Positions 44,840 to 52,231 of a stretch of 64,000 nucleotides of DNA are shown piece by piece. How positions within the stretch are numbered: position 1 is the first letter of the stretch; every line of letters starts with the position of its first letter. The DNA lies in NCBI RefSeq assembly GCF_013365535.1, contig NZ_CP053590.1, forward strand, positions 3,090,501-3,154,500, read 5' to 3'. A program made the translations under genes and the position numbers. The notes below the pieces were generated by a model. It did not search any database, was not told the origin of the DNA, and saw only the letters and a list, made by a program, of their open reading frames with translations. Source of the DNA: Aquimarina sp. TRL1. GTDB taxonomy: Bacteria > Bacteroidota > Bacteroidia > Flavobacteriales > Flavobacteriaceae.

Positions 44840-45118
44840 TTAAAATACTTCGATGACAGGAGCTGATGAGAGCATCTCTGTAATCTTATTAATAAAAGTG
44901 TTAAAATGTGTTGATGCATTGTGAGCGTCTACAGCTTGTTGATCTACATACTCTTCATAGACAATAAAGCGTCCATCAATCCCTACTTCTTCGAATAAGC
45001 GATAGGTAAGTGACCCGGCTTCTGCATTACTTTGTTCTACCATGATGGCTGCATGTGATAAAAATGACACTCGATGTTTCTTTTCTACATCTAATCTGGC
45101 AACAATTGTTTTTTTCAT
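44840..45118 (-). CDS. Antibiotic biosynthesis monooxygenase (ABM) domain protein
   Basis: The 92-residue dimeric alpha-beta-barrel protein shows KKHRVSFLSHAAIMVEQSNAEAGSLTYRLFEEV and then RFIVYEEYVDQQAVDAHNAS. This is the ABM/YgiN pattern (E..sL.Y.l.e...p..f...E.w.d..A...H..s.H). Relatives are cofactor-free quinol or polyketide oxygenases. It heads an operon with the SDR gene, so a joint role in oxidising and reducing a small aromatic or carbonyl compound is plausible. Confidence 0.9.
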   Translation of the reverse strand: MKKTIVARLDVEKKHRVSFLSHAAIMVEQSNAEAGSLTYRLFEEVGIDGRFIVYEEYVDQQAVDAHNASTHFNTFINKITEMLSSAPVIEVF

Positions 45119-45659
45119 CTTGCTTTTTTAGTCTTATTTTGTTTGCAGCAACAAAAGTAATTTTAGAAACCCTTCGAGTATTGTAAAAAAACGACATCAG
45201 GTAGTTTCTGAATTATATCCCTTTACTTATTTTCCGAAATGCTTGGGACATTACTTTTTTATCAGATATACGTAACAGAAAAAAATCGTGATACGAGATC
45301 ACGATCTTTTTCTAGAATACTATATGGATAAGTAGGGGTAGTATCAGAAAGGGGGAAAATTTCTGATATATACGGTTGATTATTAAGAGCTTTTTGAATA
45401 CTGTAACAGTATTTCTGGGAACAAATGTAAACGCTTTTATCAAAGTAAAAACATGATTATGAGATATTAACCTATTATTGGGATTTCCTTAACGATAGTC
45501 TGTTGTTTCCTACTAGTAAAAGCTTTTATTATCGGTTTTTTTGCTTGATTATAGAGGTGTAAATATGGAGAAGCTTGTTGTGAATTAACATTTATATGCT
45601 AAAAAGGCTTCATGTCTCTTGCATTGATGTTGTTAATGATAGAAATTGGATATAGTTAA
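45119..45659. other. Gene-free region containing a terminator
   Basis: About 540 nt. The terminator at 45280-45312 belongs to the leftward SMI1/KNR4-like transcript. The rest shows no coding frame or repeat that I can support. Confidence 0.5.
45280..45312. terminator. Terminator (mainly for the leftward SMI1/KNR4-like gene)
   Basis: ATCGTGAT (45285-45292) pairs with ATCACGAT (45298-45305) around a 5-nt loop, with an A-run on one side and a T-run on the other. Confidence 0.75.
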
Positions 45660-46307
45660 TTACTTATTGTCAATCATTTTTTTTAAGTAATCGGTCAGGT
45701 GTGCCAGGTCTCTCAGGTTTTGCGGAGAAACATTCTCGTCAATCATATGTTTATTGACCAACTTAAAAAAGAGGTTGATATCATTTCCTAATACATAATG
45801 ATAATCTTCATCGGCTCCGTAGTTAATAATTTGCCCGATAATTCCACGAGGACCCGGATCTAAATCAATTGCTATAAAATTTCCTGTTTGATCGGAGATA
45901 AAAGGAATCCATTTCGGATTGTAATACATTTTTTTGATAGCTCCTTCAGGAACGATTGGATCATACCATGACAGGTTAAAGGTTTCATTAGTTTCCCACA
46001 TCTTTCGGGTAGTACTTAGTTCTTTATCAATTTGTTCCAGAGATAATAGTGATAGGCGTCGGATGTAGCCTGTTCCTTCTTTTTCTCCATTATGTAATTG
46101 ATAGAATTTTTTGAACGCAGGAGGAAGAGTAATGTCAAATTTATGTTCGAAATCTGTAAGTTGTTGTTTGCTGACTCCCGGGTGTAACTGGTCTGCCAGT
46201 TTTGGGAAACGTTCTTTGATAAGTTGTTTATAGGCTTTCCAATGAGGAAATTGATCGGTCATTTGACAAGAAAAGAGTAGTGTTATAAGAACTAGTGTTT
46301 TTTTCAT
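45660..46307 (-). CDS. SMI1/KNR4-fold lipoprotein, possible immunity protein
   Basis: The 215-residue protein has a lipoprotein signal ending LLFSC (about residue 14). The SMI1/KNR4 (SUKH) fold follows: SKQQLTDFEHKFDITLPPAFKKFYQLHNGE, then WIPFISDQTGNFIAIDLDPG and GIIGQIINYGADEDYHYVLG. SUKH proteins are frequent immunity proteins against polymorphic toxins. Export as a lipoprotein would place it in the periplasm, which suggests protection against a toxin acting there. It lies about 1.4 kb downstream of the T6SS-associated cassette on the same strand, but other genes intervene. Confidence 0.85.
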   Translation of the reverse strand: MKKTLVLITLLFSCQMTDQFPHWKAYKQLIKERFPKLADQLHPGVSKQQLTDFEHKFDITLPPAFKKFYQLHNGEKEGTGYIRRLSLLSLEQIDKELSTTRKMWETNETFNLSWYDPIVPEGAIKKMYYNPKWIPFISDQTGNFIAIDLDPGPRGIIGQIINYGADEDYHYVLGNDINLFFKLVNKHMIDENVSPQNLRDLAHLTDYLKKMIDNK

Positions 46308-46350
46308 ATTTATCGGATGATTGTGAAATTATGTACCAGTTGCAATAGAT

Positions 46351-46758
46351 CTAATTTTGTAAAGGGGTTTTGCTAAGTGCACGAAGGACTTTTATTGCTT
46401 TCTGCGCATCATTTTTATGGACAAAAATATGATCGTGATAATAGGCAGCTATTACATTACAGCTGATTTGATGTTTGGCCAGCTCGTTAGAAAATAAAGC
46501 GGTAAGTCCCACAGCATCTAATGAAGAGTGAATGTTTAATGTAATCCAGGAAGCAACGTAGTCGTAAGTTAATCCTAGTGCATCCGCTTTTTGTCTCTCG
46601 ATAACCAAGGTAGTTCCTTCTGCTTCTTTGAATTTTGATATAATGCTATCTTCATTGATAGGAATTGGTACTGTCGTAGTGGTGAATACATATTCTCCCG
46701 GATGGAGCACAGGAGTCATATCTTTTATTAGTACGGATAAATTTGTTTCGCCTGCCAT
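46351..46758 (-). CDS. ACT domain-containing protein
   Basis: The 135-residue protein begins NLSVLIKDMTPVLHPGEYVFTT, then WITLNIHSSLDAVGLTALFSNELAKHQISCNVIA and YYHDHIFVHKNDAQKA. This is the ACT_3/DUF2241 double-ACT arrangement. ACT folds bind amino acids to regulate enzymes; this family's partner is unknown. It is 43 nt upstream of the SMI1/KNR4-like gene on the same strand. Confidence 0.9.
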   Translation of the reverse strand: MAGETNLSVLIKDMTPVLHPGEYVFTTTTVPIPINEDSIISKFKEAEGTTLVIERQKADALGLTYDYVASWITLNIHSSLDAVGLTALFSNELAKHQISCNVIAAYYHDHIFVHKNDAQKAIKVLRALSKTPLQN

Positions 46759-46978
46759 GGTATTTTATTAGTAAGAGAGGTTAAAAATAAGTAGCAATCC
46801 CATAATGGGACCTATTTGAGTGAAGGTAATGAAAACTTATCAGAAAGGAGAGGTTTCTTACAAAAAGTAATGTACGTATGATACTTGCTTATTCGAATTT
46901 CAATACAGGTGAAGTTATTTTTTGATGAGAACCAGTAAAAAGTAGTTTAGAAAGGCTCTAGTATGTAGAGGAAAATAA

Positions 46979-47425
46979 CTACTTTCTATTTCCTGCTTCG
47001 AGTAAGGAATTTCGAATTGCTTTTTTTCTTTCCTCTTCCCTAACTTGACTTAGGTCAATAGCATGGGTTTTTTCGTTGTTGGTTTTAAAGAAAACGGTAT
47101 CAGCTGTTGCATGTGTTTTTTTGATGTCAGGAAGCAAAACAGTACGGATCGCATCAGTATTTTTTGTTCGGTATACAATTTTATCCGGTGTAATCGAGAT
47201 AAAGAGTTTCCGGGCCTTAGGGATAAACGATGTAGATCGAATGAGTAAAAAAAAACCTATGACAATACCCAACGGTTTGTCCCAATCTCCTGGGAATTCA
47301 GTTATAAATTGATCGTCAGCCAGTGAATTGTATGATTTATAGCCAAAAGCTATGATTAAAAATACTCCAGTAAGAATGAATATATACATCGTTCTTGGAG
47401 CTCCTTTTTTTATGAGGTATGTCAT
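46979..47425 (-). CDS. Two-helix membrane protein with PH-like domain (148 aa)
   Basis: Two hydrophobic helices (about residues 13-25 and 48-60) are followed by a small beta-rich domain: LFISITPDKIVYRTKNTDAIRTVLLPDIKK, then VFFKTNNEKTHAIDLSQVR. This resembles the STM3941-like or bacterial PH-like membrane proteins of Bacteroidota. The function is unknown. The start at 47425 gives an N-terminus rather rich in basic residues; an inner ATG about 12 codons later is also possible. Confidence 0.7.
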   Translation of the reverse strand: MTYLIKKGAPRTMYIFILTGVFLIIAFGYKSYNSLADDQFITEFPGDWDKPLGIVIGFFLLIRSTSFIPKARKLFISITPDKIVYRTKNTDAIRTVLLPDIKKTHATADTVFFKTNNEKTHAIDLSQVREEERKKAIRNSLLEAGNRK

Positions 47426-47603
47426 AGGCTGAAGATACTAAATTATCAGCAGACCAAAAAAGCGTAACTGTTATTGGTTTAAACTTATAGATATGGTCAT
47501 AGCCTTATGATAGGTGTTGCCCTGGAATACATCTTTGGTGTTTTTTTATGGTAGTGAGGGCGCTTTTTATTCTCATAAAAATATACCAGCTCTAAGGGAA
47601 CTT

Positions 47604-47669
47604 TTATCTACAAACATTATTCGGTTTTTCTTTCTCTTCTAGTACATAAGAGGATTTGATAATATTAAT
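47604..47669 (-). repeat. Remnant copy of the 3' end of the first immunity gene
   Basis: Positions 47610-47669 match 48678-48737 with about two differences in 60 nt. Both encode the C-terminal residues of the 198-residue lipoprotein (INIIKSxYVLEEKEKPNNVC). Here nothing upstream in frame belongs to that gene, so it is a truncated duplicate (the copy ends at TAA, 47604-47606). It shows that this cassette has been rearranged by duplication. Confidence 0.85.
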
Positions 47670-47705
47670 GTTTTATAGAGGGAGCATACATAACTATTTT
47701 AATAC

Positions 47706-48290
47706 TCATTGTTTATGATTAGAAGTTGCGGGAATAGATCCTGAATACCAATATTTATCTATTTTGTTTTTATCATTAAAGCTATTTTTCCAGAATACGT
47801 TATATACATTACTGATCTCTGGTACATAAGCTAAAAAATATTTTTCATTGAGATAAAAAATAATACAATTCCCAATATCACTATTGCTGATTATTTTTTG
47901 CACCCCAGTTTTTTCATATTCCGTAATAACCTCTTTGATGAAGTTATGGGTGTACTGGTACACATCATTATTGTTTTTGATATTACTGGCTTTTATAAAA
48001 CCATCTATATCGAATTTCTTATTTGTATGTTTTTTAAAACATGTGGAGTCGTTTAATTTACAATTGAATAAAGATAAGTTAGGGAGTAAAAATTTCTTTT
48101 TATTTATTTCTTTAGTGAAGAAATAGGCTATTGGCTTATCTTTTTGATGATTTCTAGCTTGAATCATAATGTTCTTAAATACCCTAAAATTACCAGATTT
48201 AATTCTGTGTATTGCTTCCGTATTATTATCAGTATTGGCACAGCCTAAGAGAAAGATTGCTAAAAATATATAAACTATGGTTTTCATCAT
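47706..48290 (-). CDS. Lipoprotein of unknown function, second putative immunity protein (194 aa)
   Basis: The lipoprotein signal MMKTIVYIFLAIFLLGC has its Cys at about residue 17. The mature protein is Asn/Lys/Phe-rich, with NCIIFYLNEKYFLAYVPEI and a C-terminal VFWKNSFNDKNKIDKYWYSG, and no recognised family. The ATG directly follows the stop of a decayed toxin-like fragment, and the codon usage is noticeably A+T-rich. By position (behind a toxin tip, in a tssD cassette) and export signal I infer an immunity protein for a periplasm-acting effector. Confidence 0.7.
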   Translation of the reverse strand: MMKTIVYIFLAIFLLGCANTDNNTEAIHRIKSGNFRVFKNIMIQARNHQKDKPIAYFFTKEINKKKFLLPNLSLFNCKLNDSTCFKKHTNKKFDIDGFIKASNIKNNNDVYQYTHNFIKEVITEYEKTGVQKIISNSDIGNCIIFYLNEKYFLAYVPEISNVYNVFWKNSFNDKNKIDKYWYSGSIPATSNHKQ

Positions 48291-48557
48291 TTAAAATTTA
48301 AGACCAAATGGGAATTTTGGAATAAATTTAGTGTCTTTTTTAGGGTAGTAATGTGTTGATATAGTGGTGTTTTTATTGGGTTTAAAATTTTCTGCTTTGT
48401 TGATTGTTCAGGATTAAATAATGTATTAGGTATGACTATAATCCCTAATATCAAAACTATTTTTATTTTTAATTACTTCACGTGTAAATTTCCATTCAGG
48501 ACCAAAATCCCATGAGTTCATTAAATCATTATAGTAGTGTTTATAAAAATCATTCTT
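48291..48557 (-). pseudogene. Decayed C-terminal effector fragment (toxin tip)
   Basis: One leftward frame reads 43 open codons (containing NSWDFGPEWKFTREVIKN), then three stops within 21 nt (48408-48428). It then has 38 more open codons ending HYYPKKDTKFIPKFPFGLKF and a stop that directly abuts the ATG of the next lipoprotein gene. There is no proper start, and a stop lies at 48558-48560. The position between two immunity-like genes and the direct abutment to the second suggest a displaced, inactivated toxin C-terminus. It could instead be two tiny unrelated frames. Confidence 0.5.
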
Positions 48558-48671
48558 TTAAAATATTCATACAAAACTTATAAAATCAAAAATTGATATG
48601 GTGAAAGAATCTCATCAATAATTAATCGCCTAAAATTACTAGATTCCTTTTTTAGAGAGAATAATCAAACT

Positions 48672-49268
48672 TCACTTACAAACATTATTTGGTTTTTCTT
48701 TCTCTTCTAGTACATAAGGGGATTTGATAATATTAATTTTATTGATATCTACTTTACAAACAAAACAGTTCCATGCAATAAAATCATTTAACCTATTTGT
48801 GTTTTCAGATGCTAAAACAATATTATCATCTTTTATGAGGTTGTTTTGCTTTAGTTTTTTTAAAACATGCTCTTTGTTAGTGTTTGTCTCAGATTCATTA
48901 TAGAAATAAATTACATTCTTTCCATTATAGTTAAAGATGGAAAAATCATAAGGTATTTGATCATCTTTTAAAAGTTTATCAAAAACATATATCGAAAATT
49001 CATAAGTTTCCTTGTTTTCTTTTTTGAGTAATACATTTACATATAAGGGAGTGTCTAGCTTTTTTCTCATTTCTTTGATGTAAAGCTCCGCTTTTTGCTT
49101 CATTAAGTCATGTAGCTTTTCGGGTATTATCTGAAGTACTTTCTTTTTTTTTCTAAACTTTATGTCTTCTTTTTCAGTAGAAGGAGCCTCAATACAAGAA
49201 GAAAAAACTAAGACTATGATGTGTAATGCACTAACTAGTAGAGGTTTGTTAATTTTTCCAAATATCAT
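48672..49268 (-). CDS. Lipoprotein, putative immunity protein for the JAMM effector (198 aa)
   Basis: A lipoprotein signal (IVLVFSSC, Cys about residue 25) follows a short basic start. The mature part is Lys/Glu-rich (EDIKFRKKKKVLQIIPEKLHD, then YNGKNVIYFYNE) and has paired cysteines in NCFVCKVD. The family is not recognised. The ATG lies 20 nt inside the 3' end of the effector gene, a tight overlap typical of effector/immunity pairs. Export to the periplasm implies that the effector is neutralised there. A partial copy of its 3' end lies at 47604-47669. Confidence 0.75.
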   Translation of the reverse strand: MIFGKINKPLLVSALHIIVLVFSSCIEAPSTEKEDIKFRKKKKVLQIIPEKLHDLMKQKAELYIKEMRKKLDTPLYVNVLLKKENKETYEFSIYVFDKLLKDDQIPYDFSIFNYNGKNVIYFYNESETNTNKEHVLKKLKQNNLIKDDNIVLASENTNRLNDFIAWNCFVCKVDINKINIIKSPYVLEEKEKPNNVCK

Positions 49269-50163
49269 ATTTTCCGTTTTTTCGTATAAACCCTAAATCG
49301 TTCCAACCTCCTAAGATAACCCCAGGAACTCCAACTTTTTTTGTGAAATTTATATCTCCTTGAGAAGGTCTAGCATTTCCATATCCTGCGTGTATAATTC
49401 CAGGGTGTGTATGAAACCAACTATTAGCTCTTTCAAAATTATATCCTATCTTATATATATTTCTATTAATAAAGTTCTTTCCATTATTAATAAAAGAGAC
49501 AAGGGAGGGAGCGGAATTGAATTTGTTTTCTTTATACGGAGTGATATAAATATTGTCGAAATTTTTATAATCATCAAATATAAACCCACCAATTTCTTTA
49601 TCTACAGCAATAGATAAATCAGAGATTAGATTTATATAAGAATGAAAATCTTTTTTGTTTAAAACATCTAGATAGAGTCCTTTGTTTCGAATATTTAAAC
49701 CATCTGATAAAAAACCTTTGTTAACAGTGCCAATTTGTACAGATTCAGAATCAAGCAGTCTATCAAAATTGTCATTAGTAGTTTTTATCAATTCAATAGA
49801 TCCATCTTTATTAAGCCGATAATCATCCTCTGGTTTAGATACAGAAGATTGATTTTTTTTTGTCTTATTATTAAAGAACCATTGGATTTCCTTATCAACA
49901 GTATTGGTGAAATAGGAAGAGATATAATTGCTTAGGTCTCGTTTGCTATAAAATAAATTTTTATATGTTGTTTGAATTTGGAATAAAGCATGAGAATGGG
50001 CAGCGCGAAGGCTGCCTTTTAATTTTTTACGTGTCAAATCAACCTCTCGCTGATTTTCTAAACTATTGTTCAATGATCGCTTTATCGTACCTCTTAAAAT
50101 AGTACGTAATTGAATGTTTGCTTGTTGTAATTCTATAGATGTTTTCACGTGTTTGTCATTCAA
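49249..50163 (-). CDS. Putative T6SS cargo effector with C-terminal JAMM/JAB-like domain (304 aa)
   Basis: The N-terminal 110 residues are helical and basic (QLRTILRGTIKRSLNNSLEN, then KKLKGSLRAAHSHALFQI), with no known domain. The C-terminal region (about 175-304) has the JAMM pattern: Glu190 in DKEIGGFIF, HTHP with His251 and His253, and SQGD with Ser267 and Asp270 (HxH-x13-SxxD, a slightly long spacer). JAMM domains bind zinc and hydrolyse isopeptide or peptide bonds. There is no signal peptide, as expected for a T6SS-delivered protein. It lies 71 nt after tssD, and the downstream lipoprotein overlaps its end. The target is unknown; the periplasmic immunity candidate hints at cell wall or envelope. 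Confidence 0.75.
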   Translation of the reverse strand: MNDKHVKTSIELQQANIQLRTILRGTIKRSLNNSLENQREVDLTRKKLKGSLRAAHSHALFQIQTTYKNLFYSKRDLSNYISSYFTNTVDKEIQWFFNNKTKKNQSSVSKPEDDYRLNKDGSIELIKTTNDNFDRLLDSESVQIGTVNKGFLSDGLNIRNKGLYLDVLNKKDFHSYINLISDLSIAVDKEIGGFIFDDYKNFDNIYITPYKENKFNSAPSLVSFINNGKNFINRNIYKIGYNFERANSWFHTHPGIIHAGYGNARPSQGDINFTKKVGVPGVILGGWNDLGFIRKNGKYDIWKN

Positions 50164-50234
50164 TGATGTGTGTAAAATTCTTGGTGAACCTTTCTATAGA
50201 GAAGAGGTTTTAAGTGTTTTGGCTAATACAGTTA

Positions 50235-50636
50235 TTATGCACTTGGCCAATTATTGACATGCTCATCATTTGCACCAATTTTAATTCCTTTGGCACTAAT
50301 GTGTAAACTCACAGACATAGGTGTTTCATCTTCTGCGTCAAAATTTTTGTTGTAACGCAGGCAGTACGCTTCATTAAATTCGATGTTTTGCTCTACAGAC
50401 ATGGAATTACTTTTTATAAAAGTAATTTTTCCTCTTTTATGTTCATTAGGAGATAAAGCCCATTGTGCAAGCATATCATCTGTTTGGCGGTCTACCTGTA
50501 ATCGAATGGTAAACTGTCCGGCAATTGGTCTGGCAGAAGGTCGACCGGTTACATCACTGTCTTGAGCAATATCTATCGAACAATTGAGAATAACAATCTC
50601 TTTGCCGTCAATTTCTAATCTGGAATAAAAAGACAT
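50235..50636 (-). CDS. tssD: Type VI secretion system tube protein TssD (Hcp), Bacteroidota type
   Basis: The 133-residue protein fits the Bacteroidota T6SS-iii Hcp/TssD: MSFYSRLEIDGKEIVILNCS, DSDVTGRPSARPIAGQFTIRL, MSVSLHISAKGIKIGAN and the C-terminal NNWPSA. TssD stacks as hexamers to form the needle tube and can carry effectors in its lumen. No sheath, baseplate, spike or ATPase gene is in the window, so this is an orphan copy likely dedicated to the effector encoded 71 nt downstream. Confidence 0.92.
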   Translation of the reverse strand: MSFYSRLEIDGKEIVILNCSIDIAQDSDVTGRPSARPIAGQFTIRLQVDRQTDDMLAQWALSPNEHKRGKITFIKSNSMSVEQNIEFNEAYCLRYNKNFDAEDETPMSVSLHISAKGIKIGANDEHVNNWPSA

Positions 50637-50707
50637 AAATAATAGTATTTAAAAAAGGGTTAACATTATATTGTTTTGGCAATTGTGCATACGATGCCAT
50701 CTTTTTT

Positions 50708-50854
50708 ATACTATAGATATGCGCGTTTATAGAGGGGTAAACATTCACCTATAGTATGTTCTTTTGTTTTTCAGAAGTGGCTCTTTACTATTGATATGTA
50801 TGCGTATACCATATCGATCATTCATTAAGCATATCGAATGTAATCATATCAATA
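50708..50854. repeat. Two nested inverted-repeat pairs upstream of tssD
   Basis: ATACTATAG at 50708-50716 with CTATAGTAT at 50749-50757 (9 bp, 32-nt spacer), and TATTGATATG at 50789-50798 with CATATCAATA at 50845-50854 (10 bp, 46-nt spacer). CATATCGA-type words recur between the second pair. They may be regulator sites for the tssD cassette. Confidence 0.5.
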
Positions 50855-51156
50855 GCTGTACTACATAAAAGAAGTGTACATTTCACTTTTTTTAAGGAAA
50901 GAACACATCCGATAAACAAGGAATAAAGAACGTAAGCTAAAAATACTTTATTTATAAGAAGGAATCAATAAAAAATGACTTTTTTCGATCTAATGATGTA
51001 TTGTATCGATAGAGGTCAGGTGTCTATCTTATTGGATGTAGGAATTTCTTTAAGTTTTTTTTATAAAATATAATGGTTGTTATGTCAGAAAAAACTGTAT
51101 AGGTTTGAAAAAGAGAAGAAAAGGTATTTTCCGAGGAAACGCGATACAGTAAAATA

Positions 51157-51230
51157 GATATAGTATACTACAGAAAAAGTCAATTAAATAATAAAATAGG
51201 TATGAAAAAAAATCTGTAATATACTATATC
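51157..51230. repeat. 18-bp inverted repeat with 38-nt spacer
   Basis: GATATAGTATACTACAGA (51157-51174) is the reverse complement of 51213-51230 (TCTGTAATATACTATATC) except for one base. The spacer is A+T-rich. No gene lies inside it. It could be an operator pair, a remnant of a small mobile element, or a hairpin. Confidence 0.65.
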
Positions 51231-51272
51231 GTGTTAGGGTAGGGGTGATTGGGAGGTAGCATTGAGAGTTGA

Positions 51273-51959
51273 TTAGTTTTCTATGTTATAGGTGTTTTCT
51301 GTTTCTACCTGTTTTTCCAGCCATGCGATTTTGCTAGGTTTGTTATAAATCGTATAGGTGTTCAGGTGGGGTAATCCAATAAATTTAACCTTATTGATTC
51401 CAAATGCATAGGAACTCTTAATAACCCATCTTCCCTGACCACTACTTTCATCATGTGTATCGATGACAGAATAGTTTCTGTTGTAATAATGTTCTTTTAT
51501 TTTTTCGAAGGTGAGCTTCCCGAAAGTGATGATAATTTCCGGATCTACAATTTTTATAATTCGATCTATAATGGCCAATGATTTTTCCAATTCGATTTTA
51601 TCAATTTTAGGCTTATTATATGTTCGATACATAAACAGGTGGGTAATGCATAATTCCTGAAGATCCATGTTTAGGATTTTACCAATGGTTTCGAGATTTT
51701 TTTTGAACCGATGTGTTTTTCCGTTTTCCCAATCTGCCACATAGGGACGGTAGTTATCGGTTTCAAAGTGTGTTAAAGATTCCAAAATAGTAGTAGGAAT
51801 CGCATGAGGATCTCCTCCGGGATTAAGCCCAATCATAAGAAACTTCCCCTTTTTCAAGGAGCGGGCATGACTGTATAATAGTGTTCCGCTTTTATGAGCA
51901 GTTTCTCCTAGAGTGGATTTTACAAATTCTTTAAAATCATTTAATTCTGATGTATCCAT
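51273..51959 (-). CDS. Uracil-DNA-glycosylase-superfamily-like protein
   Basis: The 228-residue protein shows KFLMIGLNPGGDPHA (motif I-like, NPG), DPEIIITFGKLTFEKI (the conserved strand with a glycine-aligned end) and KFIGLPHLNTYTIYN (motif II-like, with His). These match the layout of divergent uracil-DNA-glycosylase-superfamily proteins often annotated as hypothetical. The active-site Asp of typical UDGs is not clear, so DNA-glycosylase activity is unproven. There is no signal peptide. It stands alone. Confidence 0.7.
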   Translation of the reverse strand: MDTSELNDFKEFVKSTLGETAHKSGTLLYSHARSLKKGKFLMIGLNPGGDPHAIPTTILESLTHFETDNYRPYVADWENGKTHRFKKNLETIGKILNMDLQELCITHLFMYRTYNKPKIDKIELEKSLAIIDRIIKIVDPEIIITFGKLTFEKIKEHYYNRNYSVIDTHDESSGQGRWVIKSSYAFGINKVKFIGLPHLNTYTIYNKPSKIAWLEKQVETENTYNIEN

Positions 51960-52231
51960 ATAGACGATTTTTTTCTATCAATAGCATCAATCGTTTCAGA
52001 AATAATACTACTGCGCAATCTTTTTATCTAATAGTTATTATTACTAAGCTATAACTTGCTGTTCATTTTTTCTTACGGAAAACCGTAATGCAAAAAATTA
52101 TACAAGAGTTAGCAAAGTGTATAAGGCGTCAGTTTATGAGGATACAGGTTGTGGGGTACAAGCAGATCACAGGTTATTAGTAACAGGCTTAGGTTTTTAT
52201 ACAATAATATATGAAATAGAAACAGGCTTTA

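Larger units (their letters stand above)
50637..51272. other. Gene-free region upstream of tssD, rich in inverted repeats
   Basis: About 636 nt without a gene. It has three inverted-repeat pairs: ATACTATAG/CTATAGTAT (50708-50716, 50749-50757), TATTGATATG/CATATCAATA (50789-50798, 50845-50854), and an 18-bp pair at 51157-51174 and 51213-51230. The tssD promoter must be here. Confidence 0.6.

Noticed and set aside
48589..48671. Short leftward open stretch (ending ...SPYQFLIL) after the first immunity gene
   Set aside because: About 26 codons without a start. It may be part of the decayed toxin material, but there is no support beyond chance.
49249..50163. Possibility that the JAMM protein is a deubiquitinase-like housekeeping enzyme
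   Set aside because: Location behind tssD, overlap with a lipoprotein gene and the unrelated basic N-terminal region fit an effector better.
51273..51959. Calling the 228-residue protein a uracil-DNA glycosylase outright
   Set aside because: The NPG and His motifs are suggestive, but the catalytic Asp cannot be placed with confidence, so it is called superfamily-like only.
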